Shown here piece after piece: positions 10,446 through 21,959 of a stretch of DNA of 64,000 nucleotides. The notes below the pieces were generated by a model. The model ran no database searches and was not told where the DNA came from. It saw only the letters and a list, made by a program, of their open reading frames with translations. Source of the DNA: Dactylorhiza incarnata (Eukaryota > Streptophyta > Magnoliopsida > Asparagales > Orchidaceae); NCBI GenBank assembly GCA_033032865.1, contig JAWHQI010000262.1, positions 2,232,001 to 2,296,000 of the forward strand. The letters are read 5' to 3'. The first letter of the stretch is position 1, and every line of letters begins with the position of its first letter. The position numbers and the translations under genes were made by a program.

Positions 10446-11140
10446 AATTGGGTTTTCTCTCTCCTGGCTGATTTCCCTGAAATTGAATGGCCTAATCAGT
10501 AGCACTCAACCCCATTAGGTAACGGACCACCTCAATTGGGTCTAGCCCAGGAGGATTGGGCTTGGTTTGGGCAAATTAGGTCATTTTGACCTAATTTAGG
10601 ACAAGGTTGACTTTGGTCAAATTTACCATTTGGGTTGACCACTATGGGTGGTAGTGACCCCTTGGACTCCCTCAAGGTCTAGGAAGGTCTAGGTAGGGTT
10701 CATATGGCAAGGTGAGGGTGAATTGCCCCTTAATAGGGCACTTTTGACCAAATTGGGGCTAGGGTTGACTTAAGTTAAATTGGCCAATTTGGAGGTCCCA
10801 TGATGGCTAGTTTTGGTCCACTAGGTCCCTAGTATACCTATAAGGGTAGGGGCAAGGTCAATTTGGCATAGTGAAGGCCAATTGGCCCTAATTGAGTTAG
10901 TTTGACCAATTTAGGGTTAGGGTTGACTTTAGTCAATTTGGCCTCTTTGGTTGACCCCAATGAGTCCTTGGTGCTCTAAAGAGACCCCTAATGGGTTAGG
11001 GATGTTATGGTGGGGTCAACTGTTCAAGCTGAGGCTCTAAAGTCCAACCATATGCTTGTTAATTGGAAATTGCTATTTGCAGACCGCTATGGTTTCCTTC
11101 TTCTTGGCTAAAGCCAAGTGGTCTCTTCAAGCTTCCTAGG

Positions 11141-11169
11141 GTTTTGTCATGACCTAGTCATGACAAAAC
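11141..11169. other. perfect 12-bp stem hairpin
   Basis: GTTTTGTCATGA and its exact complement TCATGACAAAAC are separated by five bases. A second hairpin (CTTGGCT / AGCCAAG) lies at 11104-11119. Both sit near the start of the LTR remnant. Confidence 0.7.
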
Positions 11170-11213
11170 CACTCTAAGGGTCTATTTGTTTGGGGGATGT
11201 TACAATTTATGTC

Positions 11214-11987
11214 ATCCTCTCTCGAGGAGTGCATGCAACTCCTTTCACCCTTGAGCGATCTTCTCGTATTCACGGATCTCTCGATCAACTAAAATACGGA
11301 TCATTAGTTGAAAAGCATATGTCAAAAATATGAAATCAATACGATTAAAATCAAAGGTGAATCGTAATAATTCTAAATCTAACATTATGAAAATGAGAAA
11401 TTACGAAATAAGAAACTAAAGAATTCTTCCGATCAAATGCTATAAAACTAGTTACTCCTAATTAAAGGGAAAGAACAATTTTATAAATAGGGTACGGTAA
11501 TACAATTGCAAGAAATGAAATTCTATCTTAGGAATTGAAAAGTACAAGGCATAAAGTAAATTGCGTAAAAGGAAAAATACAATAAAATGCAGAAAAACTA
11601 AGCTAAAGTTGATCCAATCGAAGCATGGCTAGATGCGGTTCACTTTTGCAGTAGCTGACTTTTATAGGCAGAAAATTGAAGAGTCAAGCCCATGGTCACG
11701 CCCGTGACCAAGGGGGTGTAAGTTGTGTAACTGCTATCAGGATCTATTTGCTATTGAACGCCCCAGGTCACACATGCGACCTAGGGTGTTTACTTGGGAT
11801 TTTTGCAGATTTGTTCCAGTATTTCCCCTGAACCCGGCCGTGGGCTTGAACTTACTATTGACAGCCCCAAATTACCTGAAAATACAAAACAAAGTAAATT
11901 ATTCATAAATTAAACTAAAACTAAATAAAAATAAAATAATTATTAATTAAATATTATATAAAAATAACTATAAATAATGTACTATCA
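11214..11987 (-). repeat. truncated Athila-type LTR fragment
   Basis: ATTTATGTCATCCTCTCTCG and following sequence parallels the Athila-2 LTR from 44166 (GATTTACGTCATTCTCTCTC). It holds GGTCACGCCCGTGACC-type motifs near 11690-11790 and ends ACTATCA, the complement of an Athila LTR start (TGATAG). The left portion is missing, apparently because the Tekay-like remnant inserted there. It interrupts the left LTR of copia-0, with ATATA at 11988-11992 as possible duplicate. Confidence 0.65.
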
Positions 11988-12541
11988 ATATACCTTCTGA
12001 ATAAACATCAGGATCTATTCCAAGAAGTTTTTTGAATCTTTGACTATATTTGACATTGCGTCGAATAACTTTTGACTTCATATCGACGCACCTTTGAATT
12101 CTACTAGAAGTAGTTTCGAAATCTGCTTCAAAAAACCTCAACTTTAAATTGAACTCTGCTATCGACATTGCATCGATTCCTTATCAACGTATCCATCAAG
12201 ATAATGAACGTAGACATCAAACTCTAACTTCTGCGTCGAATACCATTCAATGTTGCATTGACTTCCAATGAAGCGTCAACTTCCAGTCTGAGTTATCTTT
12301 ACGTCTATTCGAAGTTACTTTGACTTTCAATTGAAGATGTGTCGACTTCTTTTTGACGCAGATTTACCTCAACATGTTTTTGATCTCCTTTTGACAAGGC
12401 TTTGACACTCTAAGGTGAATATGTCATCCTAGGAAATCTAAAGACCATATTAACCTCACAATATAACATGGATAATAAATCCTAGAGAATTTCACATTTA
12501 TAGAATTTGTAAGGTAAATTATGAGGAGGTTTTTCCCAACA
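11988..12541 (-). repeat. 3' LTR of copia-0, truncated
   Basis: From ATATACCTTCTGAATAAACA to TTCCCAACA it parallels the right LTR from about 61309 to 61863, including AGGATCTATTCC, TGCGTCGAATAACTTT and CATCCTAG. About 970 bp of the LTR, corresponding to its R/U5 side, is missing, replaced by the Athila-type fragment. Confidence 0.85.
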
Positions 12542-12557
12542 ATCCCCCCTATTTATC
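12542..12557 (-). other. polypurine tract of copia-0
   Basis: On the minus strand AAATAGGGGGGATT lies directly before the LTR start TGTTGGG. Confidence 0.8.
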
Positions 12558-12604
12558 TTAACAAATTTTAAAGACTATTAAGTGATTTCAACATATTAAA
12601 AAAA

Positions 12605-14315
12605 TTAAAGAATATAAATCAAAGCATATGTTAAAAGACAACAACATAAACTGAGAATCTTCTGAAATGAAATTAAGAAACTTCTGAATAAGGAAATGAT
12701 TGTCCACCATAACTGTTTCTCAGATATATGCATTGAAGAGTATAGGAGAAGTTTATAACTTTTTCTCACCAGATTGTGACTGATTTTTATATTTAGGAGA
12801 AGCTTTTCTTTTTCTAGAAAAGAAATGTGTAAGAAATGTGTTGGCATATTTCTTTGTGGAAATTTGAGAGGCTCCTCCTCCTTCTCCTCAGCATTCCTGT
12901 CAGCATCTTTCTCCTCATCCTCCTCAATAGTCTTGTTAGAATTTTTGAAGCTCCCCTGAGTTGATGTAGCATCTTCAACAGTGAGGAAATCTTCATGAGA
13001 AATTGTAGTAACTTCCTTTAGAAGTTGTTCATCAGCTATGAGAGGCTCCCCTTGAGTTTTTGCAGGCAACTCCCCCTGGATCTGTGCAAGCATTTATGGA
13101 GCAGGAACTGAAACATCTGTTGCAGGCACTTCCTCCTCTTAAATAATCTCCCCTTTCTGAACCTTACTGGCTAGTGTGGTTAAGAATGATCTTATTATTT
13201 TGGAGGAAGATATCACTGTGTTGATTACTTGTATTCATTCTTTTGTTTCTTTTATTTCAGTTTCCATCTATGAATATTTTTTTTAAACTTCCTTGAATGT
13301 ATTTGTAGTTGCTCAATGAATGTCCCAGTGGCCAGATCCACTGCTTTAGATATTGTCTGATCAATATCAAAAGTAGATATTGTTTGGGCGGTAGAAGGAA
13401 TGTCAATAAAATGGGTTGGTTAAAGATGGGCCAATTCTAGGGGAGTAGGAAGAATGGTTGTAATGTTAGGTTCTGGAGAAGTGGTAGATTGTGGTTGTAG
13501 AGGAGGGATATGTGCTGGATGAATATCAGCCAAAGTATCTGGTATGGATGCTCCTTGTTCTTCAGCAACTGGAGATGATTGAGGAGATGGTGGAATTTGA
13601 CCAGGCTACAGAATTTGTCGGGTCCATTTTATGAAAATCCCTATATTTATTTTTTTCCAGGAGGAATGGGCACTCCTTTGGATCTGCATACCACTGGATA
13701 GTGGTGATATAACACCTAACTCATAATCTGCCTATTAGCATTCTCCTTATGAGCATACTTATGTCCAATCAGTTTTAGAAGATATTTTCCCCAATTGATT
13801 CTTTAATTCAGAAACAAAATCCCCATTATTTGCATCTGTTGTTTTGGGATGGCATCATGCGTAGAGATTTTGCATAGTAAAACTTTTCCTACTATGTCTG
13901 CCATAAATCTGTTTTCTTCCGAAAAGTCATTCTTCTTCAAATTAATTGTCTTGACTTTGTTGAAGTTCATAGCCTGCTGAGCTTGTTGTATTTCCTATGT
14001 TAATAGTTCTGACGAATCATCACCTGTTGGCAGATCAAATGTGAGATTCAAGGTTTCCTCTGTGATGTGGATATTATTATCAGAAATTCTCCCTCGAAGA
14101 GACCCATCCTCGTCAATATGAATATTATCTTTCAACTCTGTCAATTCAACATCATAAATCTTGCTTCTACTGGAAATTAATTTGATGAGTCTTTCGGTTT
14201 GGAAAAGAGCAACAATTCCCTTGAAATTATCAGCAGCAACATTGAATGCTTCAATGTCGACATCAAAACCAGAATTAACTTTTGGAGGCATCATTGAATG
14301 TACCTGCAAACACAA
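12605..14315 (-). pseudogene. degraded accessory ORF of copia-0 (sense to gag)
   Basis: Two main open pieces remain, 14315-13995 and 13093-12605, with stops and frameshifts between. The N-terminal piece (about 106 residues, MPPKVNSGFDVDIEAF) contains DEDGSLRGRISDNNIHIT, matching in pattern the EGRMLISFVDNLKIKIS segment of the copia-2 accessory ORF. Between them lies a proline-rich stretch (IPPSPQSSPVAEEQG), as in copia-2. The last piece is Glu/Lys-rich. I therefore read it as a decayed member of the same accessory family, lying downstream of pol in sense orientation. Its function is unknown. Confidence 0.6.
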
Positions 14316-14809
14316 ACTAGAGAAGAAGAAAGAAAGGGGAACAAGAATGCAAGAGGGCGAGAGAGAGAAAATTTGAAAGCATGAAAAGATCTAATGACTG
14401 TGTTGCTTTAAGAAGGCAATTCGTCGTAGATTAGGGATTTAATCAAAACAACGTCGAAAAGAAACAGATACAGCGCTCCAAAATAAGTCAATGTACCTTC
14501 TATGAGAAAAATGTGTGCGCGCTAGGCATGTCGATGTTACGTTGAGTGCTAATCGATGTGACTTCAAATATAAGCAACAATGATTGATTCGATGCATGCA
14601 TCGATAAGAATTCGATGCTACGTCGAGTGCTATTTGAATTAACTATCCCAAACAATTGTCGTAGCTGGCATCGAGTAGAAATCAACAGTGTGTCAAATTC
14701 TATTCGACGCAGCTCTGAATTAACATTTGAATTTTCTTCAAATAATTTTGCTATTTTTCCCAACAATAATTTTTTTATTGAAAATAGGATTAACTAGATA
14801 ATATTTAAA
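14316..14809 (-). other. copia-0 spacer with repeated TCGA-containing motifs
   Basis: Noncoding. From 14517 to 14720 it carries repeated motifs such as GTCGATGTTACGTTGA, GATGCATGCATCGAT and ATTCGATGCTACGTCGA, the same kind of repeat as in this element's LTR (12050-12360 and 61370-61690). Confidence 0.6.
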
Positions 14810-14965
14810 TTAGAAAGCTCCATCAAGAGGCTTAGAGAAGAGATCACCCCTTTGATTATTAGTAGCTACACATTGAAGAGTTAATTTCCCTTTTTCTACA
14901 TTGTCTTTGGGAAAGGGACCCTAAGTTTACTTGCACATGAAATTCAAACATTAGAGGGTACCCAT
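14810..14965 (-). pseudogene. pol: RNase H C-terminal stub joined to gag end (copia-0)
   Basis: The minus strand reads KGKLTLQCVATNNQRGDLFS then KPLDGAF and a TAA at 14812-14810. This is the closing segment of copia RNase H, which reads LTDKQVADIFTKPLDETKF in copia-2. About 60 bp upstream the gag frame ends in GPKVAWVP, the usual gag/protease border. Protease, integrase and RT are missing between them. Confidence 0.75.
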
Positions 14966-16193
14966 GCTACCTTGGGCCCTTTACTTTTACCATTGTAGGG
15001 TGATATGAAAGAGTAGATTGGTCTTTCATTGTACCCTTTTGGATGACAGAGAATTGGTCGATCAAACCAAGACATGTTAGCTTGGTGCTGAAAATTTGCA
15101 TAATATTTATCTCTGTATAATAAATCAACAGAATGCCTAATGATATTTCATTTGTTTTTAGATTTTTGATTGTTGTTTATTGGTTTTTCTAAAGGATGTT
15201 TGCCTAGAATTCTTTTTTGATTATTAGGGTTCACCCTGTTAAATGCATTAACTTTATTGGGATAATTAGTTAATTCTTCATAAATTTCACTGATTTCATT
15301 TACTTGATTCTCCCTAGATCTAACAAATACTACTGGATTTTTCTAAGCTGGTTTGCTGGAAGTTACAGTACTAGTTTATGGGTCATCTCCTAAACCAAGA
15401 CATTTGAATCTCCTAAAGAGATTCTCTGAGATATCTTTTAGCTATTGACTTCTCCCATTGAGAGAATGTTCAAAGGCTCTTACCTTCATAAGCTCTTCCT
15501 TTAGTGCTTGATTTGCAGTATTCAACCTATATATTTATTTTTGCAATTTAGATACTTCAACTCTTAATTCACAGTGATTATAACATGTATCTAGTTCCTT
15601 AAGCTCTTCTAATTCTTTTCTAAGAGTTTTAATTTCTTTCTGAGCTTTTAGATGATCATAGAAAAATTCTTTAAAATAATTTTTGAATTCATCTGAAGAG
15701 AAATCAAACACGTCAAAGAGAGATACATGATCTTCCTCAACATCTGAGGAAGCCTTCAAAGAAATCAAGCAGGCTTCTTCAGCAGCAGCTTCTTCATCAC
15801 TTTCAAATGAAGAGCTTGACTCAGATTATGAGTCACTCCAAGTTTCAGCCATGAAACCTCTTCCTTTCTTCTTGTCCTTCTTTCTGAAGGTCTGCTTCTT
15901 GTGCTCCTTCTTATTGCTTTTGTCCTTTTGCTCTTCTGGACATTCAAGAGCAATGTGCTCGGGCTTTCTGCAGGCAAAACATATGACCTCTTATTTAGGA
16001 GTCTTATCAAACTTTGGATTACTTGAGCTCCTGTCCCTTCTTCTGGAGTCTTCAGTTTTGACCCACCTTCTGAACTTTCTGGCCAAGATATTAAACATCT
16101 ATTCTTCAGAGGTTGAAGGCTCTCCTTCAGCCGCCTTTCATGCAATGGTCCTTTATTTAGGAGTTGAGACTTTCTCCTTTGCTTCAATCTCAG
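14957..16193 (-). pseudogene. gag: copia-0 gag, C-terminal half
   Basis: Continues the gag started at 59597-60240 after the 43-kb Athila-1 insertion. A CCHC knuckle (CFACRKPEHIALEC) lies near 15950-15990, followed by a basic stretch (KKEHKKQTFRKKDKKKGRG), an acidic Ser/Glu stretch and a likely coiled coil (KAQKEIKTLRKELEELKELD, about 15590-15650). Several stops break the frame, for example around 15827, 15991 and 16093. It ends near 14957 in GPKVAWVP. The organisation equals that of copia-1 gag. Confidence 0.8.
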
Positions 16194-16198
16194 CTCTA
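16194..16198. repeat. target-site duplication of Athila-1, left copy
   Basis: CTCTA directly before the 5' LTR TG; identical to 59592-59596 after the 3' LTR. Confidence 0.92.
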
Positions 16199-17929
16199 TG
16201 ATGAGTAGTTTTTATACACATCTTTTAGTATACTTATAATGTAACTTTAATTTGAATATATATAATTTATATGTATTATCCTAAATAAATTGTTCCTTTT
16301 CATATTTATGTACTAACTTAAGTTATTTCTGGTTTACAGGTTTTCTGGACATTTTGAGCAGAAATTGCAAGTACATGCACTGGGTCACGGGCATGACCAA
16401 GGGCATGACAACCTAAGATGTTGTTCCGGACCTGCAACCACCTTCCTGGGATCATTCTAAGAAGATTGGCCAAGTACGCGCCCTAGGTCACCGGCATGAC
16501 CGAGGGCGTGTTAACTTAAACCACGTTTCCAGCTCATTTGGGCATGAACCAAATCCATAACGTGCATCTCACCAAGAACATGCCCGTGACATACAAGTCA
16601 CGCCCGTGTCTGATCACACTGCACACGACCAGTCCAGATCACGCCCGCTATAATGCCCCGAGGATATTTTTCACATGTCAAGCTCGTGTAATTCAAAGGT
16701 CACAGGCATATAACTTCATTGTTGCCAGATCACGCACCATCCTGCCAAAAGTTTCCCACCAAACTGTAGTTTAAAGATTACACGCCAAAGGTCAGGTCAT
16801 GACCAAGGGCGTGACACACAACGTAATGCCTATAATTACTCAAGAAGGCACCCTCTCCGCATCCGTTTCACTTCCAACCCATAAAAGACCTTGGTCACGG
16901 GCGTGGCCGAGGGCGTGTAACATTCAACTTTTGCCTACGTAAAGGTAGCTTCTCCATAACTCAAGGGACAAATTTTGGGAGTTCTTTTATGCATTTCTTG
17001 TGCTATTTTTAGTATTCTTGTACTTCACTTTCTTCTTTGCACTTGTAAGTTTCAATTCCATAGCTTGTAATTTTCTTTTGCAAAATCAATAAAATTTGTT
17101 ATTTCTTCTATCTACTCTCTTCTTATTTTATCATGAATTCTTCTACTTTTGTTGATTCCTCCATCTCAATAAGTAGCTAAATTCTTATTAGTACTCGATC
17201 GAGATGATCCAAGGAATAATATACGTCATGAATTAATTTAGATTTTCTTCCTCTCTCTCCTTTAAAATGCTTAAGTTTTATTCTTGATTTTAATGAAATG
17301 ACATTAGATTTTCGATATATAATTCTCATTCTTATTTTTGTAATTTAGTTAGTTGAGCAGCTCGTAAGGCGAATCGATCATTCAAGGATAAAGAGAGTTG
17401 CATGGATCCCACGAGAGAGGATGACATAATCTTCGAGATTATAGTCAAATCCAATAGAGGGCTTCACCACGATAAAGGGAGTTTTAGGGGTTTCTATTAT
17501 AGAATGAAAGTTCAGTTGATCAACCTAAACTCAGTTGAACGTATCCTCGATAAAGGTGCACTAAGAATTTGGGAACCTCCACGGTCAAATCATTTTCTTT
17601 AAGAGAATTAAAATCTTATTCTTCTTGTTATTTTTATTCTAAGGTGACTCAAATATCGAGTGCTAGTCTTCTAAACTATCATTTTTATCATCGTTTTAAT
17701 TTACTTTGCTTTTCTTGCAAACCAACTCAAAGTTCTATTGATAGAATAATAGAAATTTTCTTGAAGTAAGAGTATTCAACTCGCCTGGATTTTATACGAC
17801 CTTGATATTTCAAATATCATATACTATATTCGATAAGGTACGCTTGCCTTTATCAATATAGGATTGGAGAACATCATCATTCCTCTTTGATTTCCATATC
17901 TCCAATCGGGTACGATTTTATGCACATCA
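16199..17929 (+). repeat. 5' LTR of Athila-1
   Basis: Starts TGATGAGTAG, ends GCACATCA, 1731 bp. It aligns end to end with 55769-59591 once the palindromic block is set aside. U3 (about 16380-16920) is full of GGTCACGGGCGTGACC-type motifs. The TATA position corresponding to the 3' LTR is mutated here (CCTACGTAAAGG). Confidence 0.92.
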
Positions 17930-17935
17930 AGTTTT

Positions 17936-17954
17936 TAGTGCCGTTGCCGGAGAC
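17936..17954 (+). other. primer binding site of Athila-1 (degraded tRNA-Asp type)
   Basis: TAGTGCCGTTGCCGGAGAC differs at three positions from the Athila-2 site TGGCGCCGTTGCCGGGGAC. It lies six bases after the LTR. Confidence 0.85.
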
Positions 17955-18400
17955 ATTGAGTTGATATTTCAAAAAAAGAAATATCTATAAATTTTATCGT
18001 TTCTTTTCTTCATTTTAAATTTTTTTAAGGTGCAACAATATTCTTGGAAAGGGAGGTTTGGGATGTCACCCCAGCATATCTCTTAGTACGAGACCTTCAC
18101 CGAGTAGACCTTGGGAAGTCCAGGACTAATCTTAAATCGCCCAATAAATTATAAAATATATATATATATATTATATATATAATAAAATTATAATTTTCGC
18201 ATTCCCTTCTTTTTCTTCTTTTTATTTTTAATATTTTCCTGTTTTACTTTTTGGTGTATGACCTGAGGAAATTCTTCGAATAATCCTAATTTTTATTTCG
18301 ATCCAAAAATTGAGCGCACCTTACAGCGACACCTCCGATTTCGTGAACAAGAATTACCAATATTCCCGAATAATCTATCGGAGACACAAACATCGAAATT
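17955..18400 (+). other. Athila-1 5' leader
   Basis: Noncoding. It contains a segment of about 93 bp (18041-18133, from TTCTTGGAAAGGGAGGTTTG) that recurs in the 3' noncoding part of the same element at 54620-54717, then a TA-rich microsatellite near 18157-18180. Confidence 0.7.
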
Positions 18401-19864
18401 ATGTGTGAGCCAAATCCGAAAGAGGCCCAGCAACAGATCATGTCCTATTATGCGCGGCCGAACCTGGAAGGGACACAATAATGTATCGTACACCTTACAG
18501 TGGAAAATAATAAATTTGAGATCAAGTCTAGCATCATCCAAATGGTGGAACAATCGGTAACCTTTGATAGTATGTCGGACGAACATTTAAATTCTCATCT
18601 TTCTAACTTTCTTGAAATATGCAATATGTTTAAGAGAAATGGCTTTACTAATGACGCCATTCGATTTCATTTATTTCCTTTTTCTTTCCGGTCAAAAGTC
18701 AAGCAGTGGTTGGGCTCACTTCCTAGAGGATCCATCTTTACATGGGCTGAAATGGAGGAGAAATTTTTAACGAAATATTTTCCTCCGTCCAAGACAGCTA
18801 AATTGCGCACCGATATCACGTTATTTCTGCAAATCGAATCGGAGACTCTCTACGATACATGGGAGCACTTCAAGGAGCTTTTGCAGAGATGCCCTCACCA
18901 TGCACTTGCTAATTGGCAACTAATCCAAATTTTCTACAATGGTTTGAATTTCCAAATTAGGCAAATGATTGATGCGGTCGCCGGAAGTACTTTAAATATT
19001 AAAACCCCAGAATCCGCTCAAAAACTTTTGGAGGAAATGGCCATGAATGCTTACCAGTGGAATGTGCCACGGACGCACCCTAATATGCCAGTCAGACTCA
19101 ATGAAGTCGGTTTAGCGTTACAAGTAGAAAGGCTAACTAAGCAAGTGGCAGAGATGTCTGCTTCCTCCGCCACCACTAATTGGGCGAATAATAATAATAA
19201 TAATAATAATATTTAAATTAAAGAGCATGTTAACTACATGAGAAACTCTTATCGTCCTTCCTTCAACCCAGAAAATATTCCATTTAAAACGCATACAATC
19301 CGGGTTTAAGGAATCATCCTAATTTCTCATGGAGCAACCAAAATAATGTTTAGCGCCCACCAAATATGAATCCACTAGGATTTCTGCTGCCACCCCCCCC
19401 CCCCCCCCCCCCCCCCTGAAGCCCTCTGCAATTGATGAGGTCTTCAATAATATGTTGTATCCAACGAGTCCAATAACAAGAATCTGACCGAATCTATTAA
19501 AAATTTGGAAAATCAAATTGGACAACTTGCCAAAATGTTCTATGGACGCCAGCAAGGAGCTCTGTTGGTCAATACTGAGCCCAATCTATGGGAGAGCGCC
19601 AACGCAATAACCCTCCGTAGCAAAAAGGAGGTAAAATCTTCAAAATTGGTTGAGTCTGAGGTAAACGTTTCAACCCCACCTTCACATTTTATTTCTTCTG
19701 ATTTAGCTTCGCGCAATATTCAAGCTTCTTCTATTCTTTATCCTTCTAAAATTCAAAATGAATGCAATGAGGAGCAATATAAAAAATTTATTAATATTTT
19801 AAAACAAATTCAAATAAACAGTCCATTCTGCGAGGCACTCTCTCAAATGCCTAAATACGCATAA
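18401..19864 (+). pseudogene. gag: Athila-1 gag
   Basis: The frame opens near 18401 with [11 protein letters not shown] (compare [11 protein letters not shown] in Athila-2), hits TAA at 18479-18481, then stays open from 18500 to 19216. That part carries the Retrotrans_gag domain: [40 protein letters not shown] and TFYNGL-like FYNGLNFQIRQMID. It ends in a (AAT)n run coding poly-Asn. A run of 24 C (19393-19416) sits in the following disrupted part. A further piece, 19505-19864 ([20 protein letters not shown]), is the C-terminal linker before protease. Clearly non-functional. Confidence 0.9.
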
Positions 19865-19876
19865 TATCTCAAGGAT

Positions 19877-20371
19877 TTGCTGTCAAATAAAAAGAAACTT
19901 GAAGATATTTCACGCGTTTCTTTTAACGCTGAATGCTGGGTGATTGTTTTAAATAAACTGTGGGAAAAATTAAATGATTTGGGGCAGTTTTCCATCCCGT
20001 GTTTGTTCGGCAATTTATTAATCAAGCACGACTTGGATGACTTAGGAAATAGTATAAATTTGATGTCATTCTCTTTATTTAAAAAGCTTGGTTTGGGCAC
20101 CACAAGCCCAACTAATATGAGTATCCAACTAGCGGATCTGTCAGTTAAGTACCCAATAGGGGTCATAGAGGATGTGCTCGTGAAGGTTGACAAGTTTATC
20201 ATCTCGGTAGACTTTGTAATCCTCAATATTGAAGAGGACGCTGAAGTACCCCTCATACTTGGCCGACCCTTCCTAGCCACCGCTCGGGCAATATTAGATG
20301 TACGTAACGGAAAACTTCTCTTTCGAGTTGGGGATGAAGAAGTTACTTTCAGTGTTAATCAATCAACGTGA
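19877..20371 (+). pseudogene. pol: Athila-1 protease region
   Basis: A 164-codon frame aligns with residues about 560-720 of the Athila-2 polyprotein. The aspartic protease site reads [19 protein letters not shown] where Athila-2 has [19 protein letters not shown]; the catalytic Asp is kept. Downstream [16 protein letters not shown] is the conserved flap-distal motif. The stop after NQST and the upstream breaks leave it detached from gag and RT. Confidence 0.85.
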
Positions 20372-20427
20372 AATACGCTTCCTAATGATGATTCTTGTTT
20401 TTCTTTAGAATCAAATTTTGAAGAGAA

Positions 20428-21098
20428 TTGTCGCCTTTTTTAGAAATAATTTCTTCTTTTTTGGAAGATCCGGAGTTAGAAACTTTGTTTGGTCTTAAAG
20501 AAATAACTCGGCCGTTAAATTTTGAACAAATAATTTTAAATAATTTTAAAATTAAAACATCTTATGATGAGCCGCCGAGTCTAGAATTAAAACAACTGCC
20601 AGATCATTTAAAATATATTTTCTTAGAAGAAAATCCATAATTGTCCGCAATTATTTTTTCTGCGCTTAACAATTCGGAAATTTTCGAATTAATAAAAATT
20701 CTAAATAATCATCGCCATGCAATTGCATGGCAACTTTCTGATATTAAGGGGATTAAATCCTCATTTTGCATGCATAAAATTATGCTAGAGTACCGTGCAG
20801 CCACAATGACGATTCAACCCCAATATGAAGGACATAATTAAGTTGAAATTATTAATTATTAGATGTGGGTATTACATACCCAATTTGGGATAGCACTTGG
20901 GTTAGCCCAGTGCAATTTGTGCCAAATAAGGGAGGGATAACGGTAGTCACTAATGAAAATAATGAATCAATCCCAACCTTTATTGTTACAGTTTGGCAGA
21001 TGTGCATCGATTATAGAAAATTAAATGATGCCACCTGCAAGGATCACTTTTCATTACCCTTCATCGACCAAATTTTAGAAGGTCTCTCCGGTCACTCC
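20428..21098 (+). pseudogene. pol: Athila-1 RT N-terminal part, cut by copia-2
   Basis: Pieces in changing frames carry the linker (LKQLPDHLKYIFLEEN), FCMHKIMLEYR and the RT fingers [20 protein letters not shown] followed by FIDQILEGLSGHS. The reading stops exactly where the copia-2 LTR begins and resumes at 33608 with YYFLDGL. Confidence 0.9.
21094..21098. repeat. target-site duplication of copia-2, left copy
   Basis: ACTCC before the LTR; the right copy at 33603-33607 is ACTCT, one mismatch. Confidence 0.8.
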
Positions 21099-21823
21099 TG
21101 AAGTATCTAGTTGCCTACCTAAATCACTTAGAGGGGGGGGGGTGAAAAGGTGATAAATGCATCTTTTGCGGAATTAAAAACTTTAATGAAATAGAACGGA
21201 CAGAAAGGAAATCACAATCACAGGTTACACAAGCAATTTATAGTGGTTCCCCATTCTTGGGTACTCCACTTGCCGGCCTCGCCAATCTAGCACCACAGCT
21301 AGACTTGACTACTTCATTATAACTCGGATCAAGAATGATCCTACAATCTCGGAGTCAATACTCATACAATCTCAGAGAAAATCTCTCTTACAACTCGGAG
21401 AAAAACCTCTCCTACAACTCGGAGAAAAACCTCTCCTACAACTCAGAGAAAACTTCTCCTACAATCAAATGCAATTAAGGTTTGACAGAAACTTATCAAT
21501 ACATAATCAGATCTGAAAGAACTGATAGATCTTCTTCCTTTCTTGAGACTTGAAAAAGTTTGACTTGATGTCGATGAGGAAGAACGATAAAAACTCAGAT
21601 CTGGCCTTCTTCAATTCGACTTGATCAAATAGATGTAGTAGAGGAAGGAGCAATGATTAATCGAACCTTTTCATCCACTGGACACAACTGATTTAGAACA
21701 ACAGACCGATCTCCAGCTTTTTCGACAGGAGGCAGCACTTTCTCGTTCTTGGAACGAAAAGAGAATTAATGTTGATCAGAATTAATTATTAAGAATCTTA
21801 TTATTAATCCTTAAACAAGAGCC

Positions 21824-21833
21824 TTATATAATC
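21824..21833 (-). promoter_or_regulatory. TATA-like box in copia-2 3' LTR
   Basis: Minus strand TTATATAAGG, downstream of the palindrome cluster; the same box is at 32364-32373 in the 5' LTR. Confidence 0.6.
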
Positions 21834-21959
21834 AAAGGCTTAACGACATCAATTAAGGTAGAATAAACCTTAAATGAAATCAAAAGAGCCGTCAGAACAG
21901 ACAGAATGAATTAACGTCCCGTCAAAAGGATTGAAAAATGATTTCAGGAATTGAACAGA

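Larger units (their letters stand above)
10079..11213 (-). repeat. probable gypsy LTR remnant, Tekay-like end
   Basis: No coding capacity. The right edge reads GGGGGATGTTACA; reversed this is TGTAACATCCCC, like the LTR start of Tekay-1 (TGTAACACCC). ATTTA follows at 11214-11218 as a possible target duplicate. The body has several TTGACTTTGGTCAA-type inverted motifs (for example 10611 and 10922) and a CT microsatellite. The left edge is not resolved; copia-1 may have inserted into this LTR. Confidence 0.4.
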
